DNA of 64,000 nt from Macrotrachela quadricornifera (taxonomy: Eukaryota; Rotifera; Eurotatoria; Philodinida; Philodinidae): positions 373,435 through 437,434 of the forward strand of contig JAJEKB010021087.1 of assembly GCA_022393335.1 (NCBI GenBank). The letters run 5' to 3'. Within the stretch, counting starts at the first letter, position 1. Each line of letters starts with the position of its first letter. Positions 10,880 to 22,154 of this stretch are shown piece after piece. The notes beneath the pieces were generated by a model. It did no database searches, was not told the origin of the DNA, and saw only the letters and a list, made by a program, of their open reading frames with translations. The translations under genes were made by a program, and so were the position numbers.

Positions 10880-13800
10880 TTTTTTTCTTAGTAAAAAATA
10901 TTCAATTCGAAAGGTGTTGTCTGGGTGCCTGGGACAAAACTCTCTCCCATTCGTCTATTACATTATCCGATTACAATATAATGTTACTTTTAGTTTTTCT
11001 CGCTCTATTTTTGTTGTTAATATATGTTGTGAAATAGTATGAAATAAATCAAAAATAAGCCACAAAAATATTCTGCACAATAGTTTAAAATATTTATTGA
11101 CTTTTAGGTAATGAGAAGATTTATTTATTCGATAATCTTTCTAAATATGGATAATCGATATAAAATATTTTTATTTTTCATCTAGTCAATAAAACTATAA
11201 TAGTGTTCGTTATTCGCGAAAGGAATGATCGAGAATATTAGATTTTACTGTGACATTTTCGTCTTTTCTTCAGAGACTGATTCGATAGTTTATTTTAACT
11301 CAACGATATGATTTCTATAGACTATGAATTTTCAAAATTATGAAACACATAGAATTGTACAGACAAGTGAAATTATTTGAATATTTCTTACATAACTTTT
11401 ATTTTTATCATATAACGATATGCTGTCAAACATAGAACGAAAAAAAAAAAACTAACATTCATTATCTGTTTCCATCTTTCGTTGTAACACTGTATAGCAC
11501 TTACTTTTTTCGTATTCTCTAACGTGAGAAACAAATTCAAATTTATCACATCACTCTTTGTATCACTATGAAAAAAATTGCTTACATTATTTTATATTGA
11601 CTTGAAAGTCACGATTCTTTTTTTTTCAGGAGAACATTTGTGCGGTAAATACTTGCTTCTGTGTTTCAAGTGCACATACTATGTTGCATACGGTTACAAT
11701 TTGTGCGTTGAATTTTAATTAGGGTGACATTATTCATGTATTAGGAATATCATTATCTATTTGTTATATTAATCATCAATCGTATTGACATCAGAATCAT
11801 CACTGATCGGTAATGGCAAATGTTCAAAAGATCTTGTATTGTTATACTAATTTGAACTTTCTTACTAGAGAAAGTTTAGTGGATGAGTCGTTATTTCAAT
11901 CTAAATATTTACCATGATAATGAATCATTAAAATCTTATTAGGAAACATTGAACATTAAATATTGCCTTGTCAAGTACTTTCAACTATAATCCAATGTAA
12001 TCAAATTAAATCTTGTACATTTATAAATGTACATAAAAGACCGTCAACTGTTGCATAGATCATCATTAAATGTCTACAAGGAAGATCATGAATGTTATTA
12101 AAAAAATGAAGCAAAGTTTCAGTGTACAAAATCGAGACTATTATAGACGAATTGTTCGTGATTTGTTGAACAAGATGATATAAGTTTGACTAAAATCTAT
12201 GTCATTCCAATATAAAATATTTGACAATGACCATTGAACAACATATCAACTTTACTTATATATCAATATTGAACTTTATAAAAGGTGTTCTAATTTCTAG
12301 TTTAAAGGTGGTATCTTATATCTGTTTAATAAATAACTAACGTTAACTAAGAATATATTGAATAGTTAACACTTGAACGATTCATAGACTATTAAACTTG
12401 TATATATATATTCATGATTTTTCTTCTATATAGAGGACATCCTGAACAATGTACACATTCTTTCTTTATGTCTGATATTACTATTGACTGTCCCAAGCAC
12501 CATCCATCAGACAGTCAATACAAATGCATAGCATTTTTAATTGGATAGATTACAGAGTCTACTAGAGTTTTTCACTTTTATTTTTGTTCTTGATTATACA
12601 TCTCTTGACGTATATATGTTGAGTGTTTGTTTTGTTTCAACTAATCGATGGACTCACTCACTCATTCATTCAGTAGTAGCCTCAAGTCGCGACGCAATCG
12701 CAGAGCGTCATCTCAGTATGTCACATTAATACGTTAGCTTTGAACGTCTCAAGCTGATGCTCAGCAATTGTGCTGCGAGCAATGGCTAACATTCCGTTTG
12801 TCTAATTTTCTTTGAATATGCTTTTATTTCTTATGTCAATTGGTGATTTCTAACTGCATCAATATTATATTTATAATACGATAGTTTCATATATGGCAAG
12901 ATATTGAAAATAATTACATTAATATTATATTTGTAACATGATATGTTTTCATGGTTGTATTAGGGATGACGAATGTGTTCGCTATCGTTTCTCTTTTCTC
13001 CTGTGCACCATATTACTTTTGGAGAGCTGACAGATTCCAAACTGAAATTGACAATGAGAGAAGAGGAAAACGAAAATAAAGAATGAGGATGAAATCTATG
13101 TTGGACAAAAACTAATGTTACTGCATTTTAACTTGTGTCAAGATAAAATATAATTTTATTTTAATACCAATGATTGTTTCATCCACTTTTAGACAGATTT
13201 AATCATGAAAATCAAAACCAGAATTTTTTAATTTTTATATAAATTGACGACTTTTTAAATAAAGTTTCTAATTCGTTTATGCTGATTTTGAGAGCTATGC
13301 TACTGTGATTATTGAAATATTCTTGATGTGTTAATCAAATAATATGATACTCCTCATTTTCTGTTCTTTCTTTTTCTTCAAATGTCACTAAAATCCGAGA
13401 TAAGAAAAAAAATAAAAAAAAAACTAGAATTCTTTTGGATAAGTGAGAAGATTTGGCAATCCTAATGCTAGACTTCAATGTGATGGATGTTTTATAAAAA
13501 AATATTTCAATTATTTACATATTATTCTAGACAAAAACTGTTACGAAGCATTGTTTGCAACATTTCGATTCAAATAAATCAAAAGTAAAAAAACGGGTAA
13601 GATTGTTGTTTAATTTTAAAAAATGTTGATGTCTATCTTAAACGAGGAAGTACAATGAAGTGAAGTTCTTTAAAATTCTTATACTCTTTCGGGTCATTAG
13701 ATTCCTTTGAGTTTCTCTTGAGTGATTAAGATCTGTTAGAGTCTCAAAAAATAATATCAGAAATTGGCGTAGTTACATTTAGAAAATAACTTTGAAAATT

Positions 13801-14591
13801 TATCTCTCTTCATTAAGCAAGATCGGGTAATCCGTTTATGGTAAGCTCTTATTTTCTAAATCAGACTCAATCCCCGCGTTCTTTATTAATTTAACTTTCA
13901 TTATAAATTCTCGTTTATTCGAGTGAAATTTTATTCATAGACAATTTCATTATGAATCTGATTATGATAAATGAACAGGATGAAATAATATTATATTTAA
14001 ATATTGATCGAACTGATAGATGTCTTATGAAATTCTAATTCTTTTTAACGAAATTCGATAAGCATAGAACCCTGTGTGATGGAATGCTTCAGGATTATTC
14101 TATATCATGGGATAGGATAAAAAATTTTTAAAAATGATCCATTCTACCAGACAATTCATTTCGTTCTTTCCGATCCTATGCGGAGTCCCATTAAGGAGCC
14201 TCTACTTGAGTTTTAGTACTAAGAACATCTCAGTCAGTGAGCATCTACATATAACCATTATTTGATAATAGATAGATTTCATTGGTAGTTGCAGAGATGC
14301 ACTTTCATCTTGGATTTTCTAAAGTATAAGCAGATGTTTATTAAAAGAGGTGTTTGCAAAAAAAACATGAAAATCTTTATTTAAACATCAAATAAATTAT
14401 TTCCGAAACAATATTTAAAAAATTTCAATTTCTCATTTTCTGATCTGGCAAACATGTGAGACAAGAGAAAACTATTTCTATTTTAATGATTTAGTGAATT
14501 ATCTATGTTGACTGTTTATTAGATTCCGAAACGAAAAAAATAAGTTTGAACTAACTATTTCGTTAGTTCAACGAAAACTTGACAAGACAAA
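10880..14591. other. Long AT-rich intergenic stretch
   Basis: No supported gene over about 3.7 kb. It contains the perfect hairpin at 12482-12520, poly-A/T runs and a weak duplicated phrase around 12855-12950 (AATATTATATTT followed by an ATGATA/ACGATA phrase). It could hold unrecognised regulatory DNA or very old relics. Confidence 0.5.
12482..12520. repeat. Perfect 11-bp stem-loop
   Basis: TATTGACTGTC at 12482-12492 pairs with GACAGTCAATA at 12510-12520 across a 17-nt loop. No poly-T or gene end lies beside it, so the function is unknown. Confidence 0.6.
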
Positions 14592-14665
14592 ATGGGTGCA
14601 TGTTGTACAACAAAAAAATCAACAAAGAAAACCAAGGAACTTCCAACAGTTTAGCTAGAAATCAG
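14592..14665 (+). other. Possible first exon with lipidation leader, interrupted by TAG
   Basis: ATG at 14592 encodes MGACCTTKKSTKKTKELPTV, then TAG, then LEIR ending at a donor-like CAG|GTATTT (14663-14668). Gly2 with Thr6 fits the N-myristoylation rule, Cys4/Cys5 are classic palmitoylation sites, and the Lys run would add membrane affinity. The phrase continues in frame after the stop up to a splice donor, so this may be the 5' exon of a decayed gene. No following exon was recognised in 14.67-15.09 kb. Confidence 0.3.
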
Positions 14666-15093
14666 GTATTTATAAATATAATATCATAATCAAAACGAGT
14701 AACGCTCGTCTAAAGACTCACTTAACTCTTCCGCGTAGAAAAAATGTTTCGAAATTCTCATCAAGCTTATTTAGTCTTACGTTCCTGCACGTACATTTCT
14801 CCTCTTCCTGACACACATTCTTTAATATAACAATTTATATGATAACAAACTTCGAGATGATTTCATTGAATTATTCGAATATTTTTCAAACTTTAACCAT
14901 GAAACTTTCTAAAATAATATTAAAAACCAGTTGCAGACATTACGGGTTTTAACAAAAACAAAATTTTATAGTAAAATATTTTGAACAAGATATAGAACTG
15001 AATTTTCATACTCAAATTAGATAATTGATACTAATGATCTTACAAAGAATATTGCACTTTACAATAATATTAAAAGATATTTATTAAATGGTC
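14666..15093. other. Intergenic, nothing recognised
   Basis: AT-rich sequence between the possible leader exon and the TIR element. No exon could be matched to the leader. Confidence 0.4.
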
Positions 15094-17045
15094 AAGACCC
15101 AGGTCTATCAAAACGGTATCGTTTGCGAACCGAAAACGAACCGTAAAAGTGATCAAAATGGGATCTTTACGGTAGTATACAGAATCGATTCGGGCCATTT
15201 TCGGTCCGTTTGAACCCGTTTTTCCTGGCACACAAATACGCACCGTATCGTATCCGTATGGTAAACGCACCGTATTTGGTTGTTCTCTCTCCGTTTACGG
15301 ATAAAATTCGAATTTTAAGATAGGATTCTAGTATGATCATACTATGAAATTGTGCCAGATCTTCTATTATTCATGCAAGATTTTATTGGAACTTCAAATA
15401 TAGTTTTTCATCGATCTCAGCGCTCTGTTCTAATTTGTGATATTTTCCTTTCCTAATCAACCGTTCTTCATAATTTTCTTTGATTTTCCATTATTTTTTA
15501 TCAAACACCAATATACCTGTGAACCTGATTGATACTTACCATTATGACGATATTAGCAAAATCATATCTAAATAAAAACAATAAAAATTTAATCTATAAA
15601 ATTTATACTTACATATACCACGAGATTATTAAAATATCTAAATAAAAGTAAAAAAAAGATTTTACATGTTAAACTTCTAGTTGCCTATTCGACGGTAAAA
15701 CTGAAATATCTAAAAAGAGAATAAATTTCGTATATAAAGTTCTATTTATCTGTTTGAGAATATTATAATAACATCTAAACAAAAAAAATAAAAATCTAAT
15801 TAAAATATTCAGACTTACCACACTATGGTATTATTGATATATAGAAATAAAAAATAAGAACTCTATATATAAAACTCGTAAGTGTTCATTTCAAAATTTG
15901 ATTGAAATGTCTAAATGAGAAACAAGTATATCAAGTTTATATATATAATTCATACATTTACAATAATATTATTTTAATATCAATATATAAAAATAAGAAT
16001 TGTATAAATAAAATTCTTATTTGTCCATATCGACGACGTGATTCGAATCTTGAAATAAAACAATTTTAATATATAAATTTCATATTTGTCTCTCGACGAT
16101 AAAAATGAAACTATCGAAATAAAAAAATGTAATCTCTATATAAAATTCATACTTGCCTATTCGATGGTTTTATTGCATTATCTAAATAAATAAAAATAAA
16201 AATTTATGCTTATTTTTTCGATAATATTGCCTAAATATCTGAAAAACAAAGAGGAAAATTTCATATATAAATTAATATTTACCTATTTGACGATGGAATT
16301 AAAATATCTAAATAAACAAAAATATGAATTTTGTCTAGAAAATTTCCACTTCTCTATTTAATGATATTGATGAACTATCTAAATAAAAAAAAAAGAAGAA
16401 TTTTACAAATAAAATACATACTTGACTATTCAACGATTTTATTGAATTATCTAAATAAATACAGTGCACATTGTTTATATATATAATTCATACGCTTTCG
16501 ATGATATTGTTGTAATATCTAAATAAAAAAAAAGAATTTAACACGTAAACTTGATATTTCGCTTGTTCACGATAATTTTGAAATATCTGAATCTAAAGAT
16601 AATAAAAATTATATATAGAAATTGTTTACTGCAATCGACAATGATGTCAAATTCTCTAAACGAAAAGTAAGATAGCAGACTAAGTTCATGTCTATATGCC
16701 TGTGCATCTTTATTGATCTATGTTGACGAAGAAAAACTTTAGTTGCGCATGGTTAGGTATGACTTTCCAAGATTCTGATCATCAAATTTTATTCAAATCT
16801 TATACTGAGAATCTTAAAAGATTTACTTTAGCATCTTGTTATAAGATACATTAAAAACAGCTAAAAACGCCACTTAAACGGTGTTTCGTTACGGTGTAAT
16901 GAATGGTGTCTGCTAAACGGCCTGTAATGTATCCTTATATATGTAATTAACCGATACTCGTAAGCGAAAAATATCTGGACACCGTAAAGATGCCGTTTGC
17001 TATGGGTTTACCATCGTTTACGGACCGTCAATATAGATCTGGGTG
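15094..17045. mobile_element. Non-autonomous TIR element of ~1.95 kb with internal satellite
   Basis: The ends are inverted. GACCCAGGTCTAT near 15094 is mirrored by ATAGATCTGGGT ending at 17044. Inside both ends lie subterminal stretches rich in CGTTTRCGGT/ACCGTAAA-type words (15113-15300 and 16865-17030), including ATCTTTACGGT in both arms. The interior (15.54-16.6 kb) is a degenerate tandem repeat and no transposase is present. The superfamily is not assigned, since I could not find a clear target-site duplication. Confidence 0.6.
15535..16600 (+). repeat. Degenerate ~68-bp tandem repeat, about 16 units
   Basis: The anchor word ATCTAAATAAA recurs with variants at about 15562, 15630, 15707, 15773, 15908, 16180, 16307, 16376, 16450 and 16519, giving a mean spacing near 68 bp. 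Between anchors a second phrase recurs (CATACTTGCCTATTCGACGA with variants). The units are strongly diverged, so the array is old. It lies entirely inside the TIR element. Confidence 0.7.
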
Positions 17046-17204
17046 GTTACGCAGATCCTACTCCTCGGTCGTGTTCAAAGAACAAAGAAACATGTTTTCG
17101 AGTTAGTTTCAAAGGTTAAAAAACTCAATAGTAACTGATATACTTAGGGCATACCTGAAGTATCGATATTTCCGAGAAAAAAAAATACAAAAGCAAGTTA
17201 TTAT
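17046..17204. other. Short spacer
   Basis: Spacer between the TIR element and the mariner relic. It probably includes the 3' end of that mariner, but the exact end was not determined. Confidence 0.3.
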
Positions 17205-18118
17205 AGATTTTATTTCGTCAAATGTTCAAAGTAGTTGCCTTGATTACTTATACACACCTGCATTCGTTCTAGTCAGTTTTGTTTATCTAATTCATGATTT
17301 TGGTTACGGCACGGTGCAAGCTCCGGAGAATTCGGTGATTGACGAATAATTTTGATATCTTCCGATTCGAGAAAGTTTTAAACATCTTTATACACATGTG
17401 GTTTTGTATTATCACAGTGAAGTTTTATAGCATATGTACCAGATGTTGGTCATCCTTTCCAAATTTCTTTAATAAAAGGTTGCAAGCAATTATCAGTGTA
17501 ATAATGATGATGGATGATGTACTCTTGATCGACATGATGAATTAAAACTGGACCAGTTGCTTTGAAAAATATGCAAAATAGAGTTTTTAAAGCAAAACGA
17601 CTGCTTCGAACTACGGCAGGTGGAGTTTCTCCAATTGATGTCCAGACAGTATTCGATGATTTTCGACCAATTTATTTATGGCAAAACGATGATTCGTCAT
17701 CTATCACTACATGACATAATCGCCATGTTCCTTGCTGAAATTTCGTCAAAATTTTCTTGGCAAAATTGAACCCATTCGGACCGTTGAGTATTAGTTAATA
17801 AGTTGGATATCCAACGAACAATAATTTTTTTCAATCGAAGATGCTCAGAAATAATTCGTTTAATGATGCCACAACTCATACAAGTCTCCACTTGTATTTT
17901 ATCAATAGTAAGATGAGGCGAGGCATTTCTTCAATATCTTCAGGTGTAATCTCGGTTGCAAGTCGACCAAATCGTGGTTGATTTTCTAGATTTTTTCGTT
18001 CTTCTCGAAACCATCTTGACCAATTGGCAACTGTATTATAAGATGGAGCTCGATTGTCGAAAATAGAATATAATTCATCATGAATTAATTTCGGTTGAAT
18101 GTTAAGTGCAGTACGCAC
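17205..18118 (-). pseudogene. Mariner transposase pseudogene
   Basis: The minus strand carries the domains in order but with stops and small shifts. At 17940-18118 is a paired HTH segment (MRTALNIQPKLIHDELYSIF, then WFREERKN and a decayed GRP-like linker). At 17700-17890 is the second HTH/linker (LRLKKIIVRWISNLLTNTQR). At about 17680 is VIDDESSF, the first catalytic Asp region, and at about 17420 is LHCDNTKPHVYKDV, the second Asp. Then comes a reduced SPNSPELAPC for the third, and at about 17225 RMQVCISNQGNYFEHL, the typical C-terminus. The HTH closely resembles that at 40.9 kb, so these are two copies of one family. It is inactive as it stands. Confidence 0.8.
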
Positions 18119-19144
18119 CTTAATATAGAAACGATAATTTTCCTTATTGATCTAAAATTGATAATGCATAGTTTTTAATTTTATTTTTTATATGATAATA
18201 TCATTTGGTTAATCTTGCTATAATCCAAACATGTAGAGCACTCTTAGTACTACATATATGTATGTATGAACAGAATTTTTTCTCAAGCTTCCTGTGTTTT
18301 AATATAATACCAGTATTGGTACTTTTGATGTGTTCGAAGTGTTTCATAGCTGGAGTCTTGTATTGTTCTAATTCGATCGAATGTTAATATGCTGATTCGA
18401 GAATATGATACTGTTTTTGGAAACTAGTCGAATAATAATAAATATCTGAAGTACTTTGTGGAACCTCTAAAAACTGACTTTCTCATTGAAAAGTTAATGG
18501 TGAAGAATCTTTTCTAAAGATTTTCAAAACAAAATCATTTTCATAGAATTTTTCAGAAGAAGAAAAAATCTCATTAAAAATATTTCGAAGATTAAAATTT
18601 GAATAATTTTTTAATTGATTCGGGTTGTATTAGTAACAACAAGAGGTTCTCTTAACAACCAACATCCGTTTTTTTTTCACATAATTCATTATTCGAAATT
18701 GTCAAGAGTCTAACCGATCAAATTTTAACATTACGAAAACGACATAGTTTTTGTCAGCAAAAGATGAATTCGAATTTTTTCTATTGCATCTTTTTCTAAT
18801 GGTTCTTTGTTAAGTGTAGAACTTTTCACGCTGTACCATGTAGTATATTGTGCTTTTTAATAGAACCTATTAAGTAATAATGAAATGAGATGCAAAAATG
18901 TTCCACTCATTCTGACCTGATCATACAAACGAGTTTGCATCAAAAACAATTTTTATCCAAATTTTATTGTTATAAGATCATCTGAATAGTGATCAAATAG
19001 TACAGAAAGACAGAGCAAAAAACATTCTATCTGTTCATAAAAAAAAAGAAATTTTTCTTCAGCGTTCTGTACGAACTTAAGATCGGGGCGATACTAGTTT
19101 TGGTATGACCTAAGTAGATGAAATCTTTCTCAATAGAAAATGAT
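18119..19144. other. Intergenic with a diverged MITE relic (about 18700-19112)
   Basis: 18820-19112 resembles the right half of the palindromic element at 42368-43289. Shared phrases include GTAGARCTTTTCA, AACCTATYAARTAATAA and GAATAGTGATCAAATAG, and a terminal ..TTTTGGTATGACCTAAG|TA. Identity is clearly lower than among the other copies. Nothing is recognised at 18.12-18.65 kb. Confidence 0.45.
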
Positions 19145-19156
19145 CTTTACTTATTG

Positions 19157-19530
19157 AAGAAGAAGAAGAAGAATAGCCCGCCTTTCGGCTTCCTTTCGGT
19201 ATAGGGTGATGTCCAATGTCGTTTTCAATGGCCGGATATTTTTCCTCCAACTATTGCTAGCTGTACCTCCGGACAGAAGACCGATCCGACGTCAAGTTCT
19301 TCTTGCTCAAATCCTTGGTGTCTCCATACATACTGACTAACTGCATACCAGTTACAGGAGCTATATGGTATGTCGATAATGTAATCAGCGTATTAGAGAA
19401 CGGGTGATCCAAAACAAACAGCTGTTAATAACATGCCCAGGGTCATTCCATGATGGGTAGTACTGATATTTGAACACAGTACCGTTGTGGGTACATGTCG
19501 AACAACGTAACCACTTAGCCATGGCGGCTT
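19157..19530 (-). mobile_element. tRNA-derived SINE with target-site duplication
   Basis: On the minus strand the 5' end holds an RNA polymerase III A box (TGGCTAAGTGG, 19521-19511) and a B-box-like GTGTTCAAATATC (19477-19465), as in a tRNA head. About 250 bp of tRNA-unrelated body follows, with a 3' tail of (TTC)n at 19156-19172. The element is flanked by CTTTACTTATTG (19145-19156) and CTTTATTTATTG (19531-19542), an 11/12-matching direct duplication. Head, body, simple-repeat tail and duplication together define a SINE. It would need a partner LINE in trans. It sits about 100 bp upstream of the NHL exon, probably within that gene's first intron or promoter. Confidence 0.75.
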
Positions 19531-19632
19531 CTTTATTTATTGAAAAAAATTTGTTCTTTTGAGTTTTCAATTGTTTCAATCGAAATTCTTAATGAAAATT
19601 TGCTTCATTATGAAATTTATTTTTTTTAACAG

Positions 19633-20558
19633 AAGTTGATATTATTCCAAATGTGAATATGTATTTGAAATGGAGACAAGATGGAATAACTGTTGCTGGT
19701 GGTCATGGAGAAGGATATGAATTAGATAAATTCTTCTCTTCATGGAGTATGTTTGTCGATGATGATGAAATAATCTATGTCGCTGACTGGATCAATAATC
19801 GTATTGTGGAATGGAAAACTGGTGCAATCATAGGTCATCTTGTAGCAGGTGGAAATGGTCGAGGAAATCGAGATGATCAATTGAATCTCCCAATCAATGT
19901 GATTACCGATAAGAAAAATGATTGTCTTATCATTTCCGATCGGGGAAACAAACGAGTAGTACAATGGCCTCATCGAAATGGTACAAGTGGAGAAACTATC
20001 ATAGAAAATATTGATTGCTTTGGTTTATCAATGGATAATGATGGATATCTCTATGTTGCTGATGAAACCAATCATGAAGTAAAACGATGGAAAATAGGAG
20101 ATACAAATGGAATAGTTGTAGCTGGTGGAAATGGAAAAGGCGATCGTCTCAATCAACTTAATGCGCCTCGTTACATCTTTGTCGATCAAGATCATTCAGT
20201 ATATGTGTCGGATTTTACAAATCATCGTGTGATGAAATGGATCAAAGATGCAAAAGAAGGAATTGTTGTTGCTGGTGGTCATGGTTATGGCAATGATTTA
20301 ACACAATTTACTAATCCTTATGGAATTAGCGTTGATCAATTTGGGACTGTCTATGTCATTGACTATGGCAATAATCGAGTCATGGCCTGGTTAAAAGGAG
20401 CAAAACAAGGTTGTCTTATTGTTGCTGGAAATGGTGCAGGAACACAATCAAATCAGTTAGATAATCCCATGGACTTAGCATTGGATCGACAAAACAATCT
20501 TTATGTTCTTGATAGTGATAATAATCGAGTACAAAAATTCGATAGAATTTTTGATTAA
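19633..20558 (+). CDS. NHL-repeat beta-propeller protein, 3' exon
   Basis: The exon starts after a strong acceptor (TTTTTTTTAACAG, ending 19632) and reads VDIIPNVNMYLKWRQDGITV through to TAA at 20556-20558, about 307 residues. Six NHL-type blades are seen, each with [VAGGxGxG] then [QLNxPxxIxVDxxxxVYVxDxxNHRVxKW]: about residues 20-60, 70-115, 120-155, 165-205, 215-255 and 265-300. NHL repeats form a six-bladed propeller for protein or RNA binding. Here they stand alone without RING/B-box in the exon. The ATG-bearing 5' exon was not identified; the SINE at 19157-19530 lies where the intron or promoter should be. The frame is intact, so the gene may be functional if its first exon exists further upstream. 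Confidence 0.85.
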
Positions 20559-20847
20559 ATTTGATCAAATGATAAATTCCAATAAAAATTTCTTGAAAAT
20601 AAAAAACAAATCTTTGATAAAAAATTGAATAATTTGATAATATTATTTTAAAAGAAGAAAATAAATCTTTTTCATTAATTGTCTTTAGAAATAATGAAAA
20701 GATTTATTTTATTTCTTAACCCTTAAACGGCGTCGGGTTACTGCACGTTCACTAATAGCGAAAATTCATGCTTATATTGGCAAAATTTTACTGTACTTTC
20801 GACAATTGGCACATGTCAAGAAGATATATAGGCGAAAATATCTACTA
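20559..20847. other. 3' flank of NHL gene
   Basis: AT-rich sequence with AATAAA-type words (AATAAAAATTTC at about 20580 and AAATAAATC at about 20658) that may serve as polyadenylation signals. Nothing else is seen. Confidence 0.4.
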
Positions 20848-21121
20848 CTTAGGGGTATCCAGAAGTAATGACGGTGGTATCTTTTTTTGTTTACAGAAAG
20901 CTCGAACAAATTTTCTTTTTTTATAAAAACATAGAGCGTCTTTTTCTCTATTTTTCTATGCTATGAAGATCACTATTCATCTAATATCATAGTAATCAAA
21001 TTTTGATCAACACTGTTTTTGTTGACACCTACCTGGTTATTTTTGATCAAAACGCGTCAAGCATTTTGTATTGCATTCTATCATCGTTTAATACATTGTA
21101 TTAAAACAGTTGTGTCATATA
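20848..21121 (+). mobile_element. Left end of TA-inserting MITE, truncated copy
   Basis: Starts TA|CTTAGGGGTATCCAGAAG and runs about 250 bp in near-identity to the left arm of the 922-bp element at 42368-43289, including TTGATCAACACTGTTTTTGT and GACACCTACCTGGTTATTTT. No matching right end follows; the element is interrupted by the 213-bp MITE at 21122 and its 3' side is not recognisable. Confidence 0.7.
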
Positions 21122-21334
21122 TCCAGGATTTTGGAGATGCCACCGCGTCTCCTGAAGGAGATGCCGTATCTCTTGCGGGAGATGCGGGTGAGAATGTGAG
21201 TGATGTGCATCTCTAGCGAAAATCTTACATCTCTGATGACAAACGACCGCATCTCGCGAATGTGGGTGTGGCGCCTTATGAGGGAGATGCGGCATCTCCT
21301 TCAGGAGACGCGGTGACATCTCCAAAATCCTGGA
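21122..21334. mobile_element. 213-bp GC-rich MITE with ~45-bp TIRs
   Basis: TCCAGGATTTTGGAGATG at 21122 is mirrored by CATCTCCAAAATCCTGGA ending at 21334, and the match continues inward through CACCGCGTCTCCTGAAGGAG. TA flanks both ends (21120-21121 and 21335-21336). The interior is rich in GGAGATGCGG/CATCTC words and unusually GC-rich for this window. It is inserted within the older MITE arm. Confidence 0.8.
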
Positions 21335-21509
21335 TATGTGACACTACTCAGATGTATACAACTAGATTATATTTTCCAGGGAATAGAAAGAAAACCAAAC
21401 GATAACTTGAAAAAAGTGGATGAAAAAAAGAATAACAAATGCATTTTTAGGGAATCTGACGATGAGGGTGCCTTTATTGTGCTTCGATTTATTTTTAGTG
21501 AACAAACTC

Positions 21510-22127
21510 ACGAGGGAACATCCCCAAGTATGAGTCACAGATCAAGCCTATATTTTGTTCATAAGTAGGACTTTATGAAAATAGAAGAACCTTAAAAGTG
21601 TTCCTCCCCATACCCTGTTCTTCTCGAATTATGACAGTTTTACTGAAACTTCGACCTCTAGCAAGGCATATATAGGCAAATCGAATTATGGAATTTTGAC
21701 CTGAAACTTTTCTCATAGATAGGTCTCGAAGTCATTAGAAAGTTCTAAAAATTTCAACTCAAAAGAACATGTTCGTCTTGAGATACTGGATATTCAAAAA
21801 AGGTCATAAGCATAACAAAAGGCCAGAAAATTGAATGTCTTCAACATTTAATATCTCAAAAAGAACACGTTCTTTTGAGTTGAAATTTTTAGAACTTTCT
21901 AATGACTTCGAGACCTATCTATGAGAAAAATTTCAGGTCAAAATTCCATAATTCGATTTGCCTATATATGCCTTGCTAGAGGTCGAAGTTTCAGTAAAAC
22001 TGTCATAACTCGAGAAGAACAGGGTATGAGGAGGAACACTTTTACGGTTCTCCTAGTCTTATAAACTTCTGCTTTTGAACAAAATATGGACTTGATCCGT
22101 TAGTCACACTTGGGGATGTTCCCTCGT
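21510..22127. mobile_element. Foldback element, ~280-bp arms
   Basis: The left arm, 21510-21792 (from ACGAGGGAACATCCCC), is inverted in 21848-22127 (to GGGGATGTTCCCTCGT) with high identity throughout, leaving a ~55-bp spacer. No coding capacity was recognised. The small frame at 21338-21568 is a by-product of the arm. Confidence 0.85.
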
Positions 22128-22154
22128 TAGCAAAATATTTATGTATTTTGTCTA

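Noticed and set aside
15535..16600. CRISPR-like array
   Set aside because: Units are contiguous diverged tandem repeats without conserved repeat/variable spacer alternation, in eukaryotic DNA.
19465..19525. Functional tRNA gene
   Set aside because: A and B boxes are present, but I could not form a credible acceptor stem and anticodon arm; the attached body and TTC tail indicate a SINE.
19385..19579. 64-codon minus frame (AMAKWLRCSTC...)
   Set aside because: It lies in the SINE tRNA-like head and body; the A and B boxes explain the sequence better.
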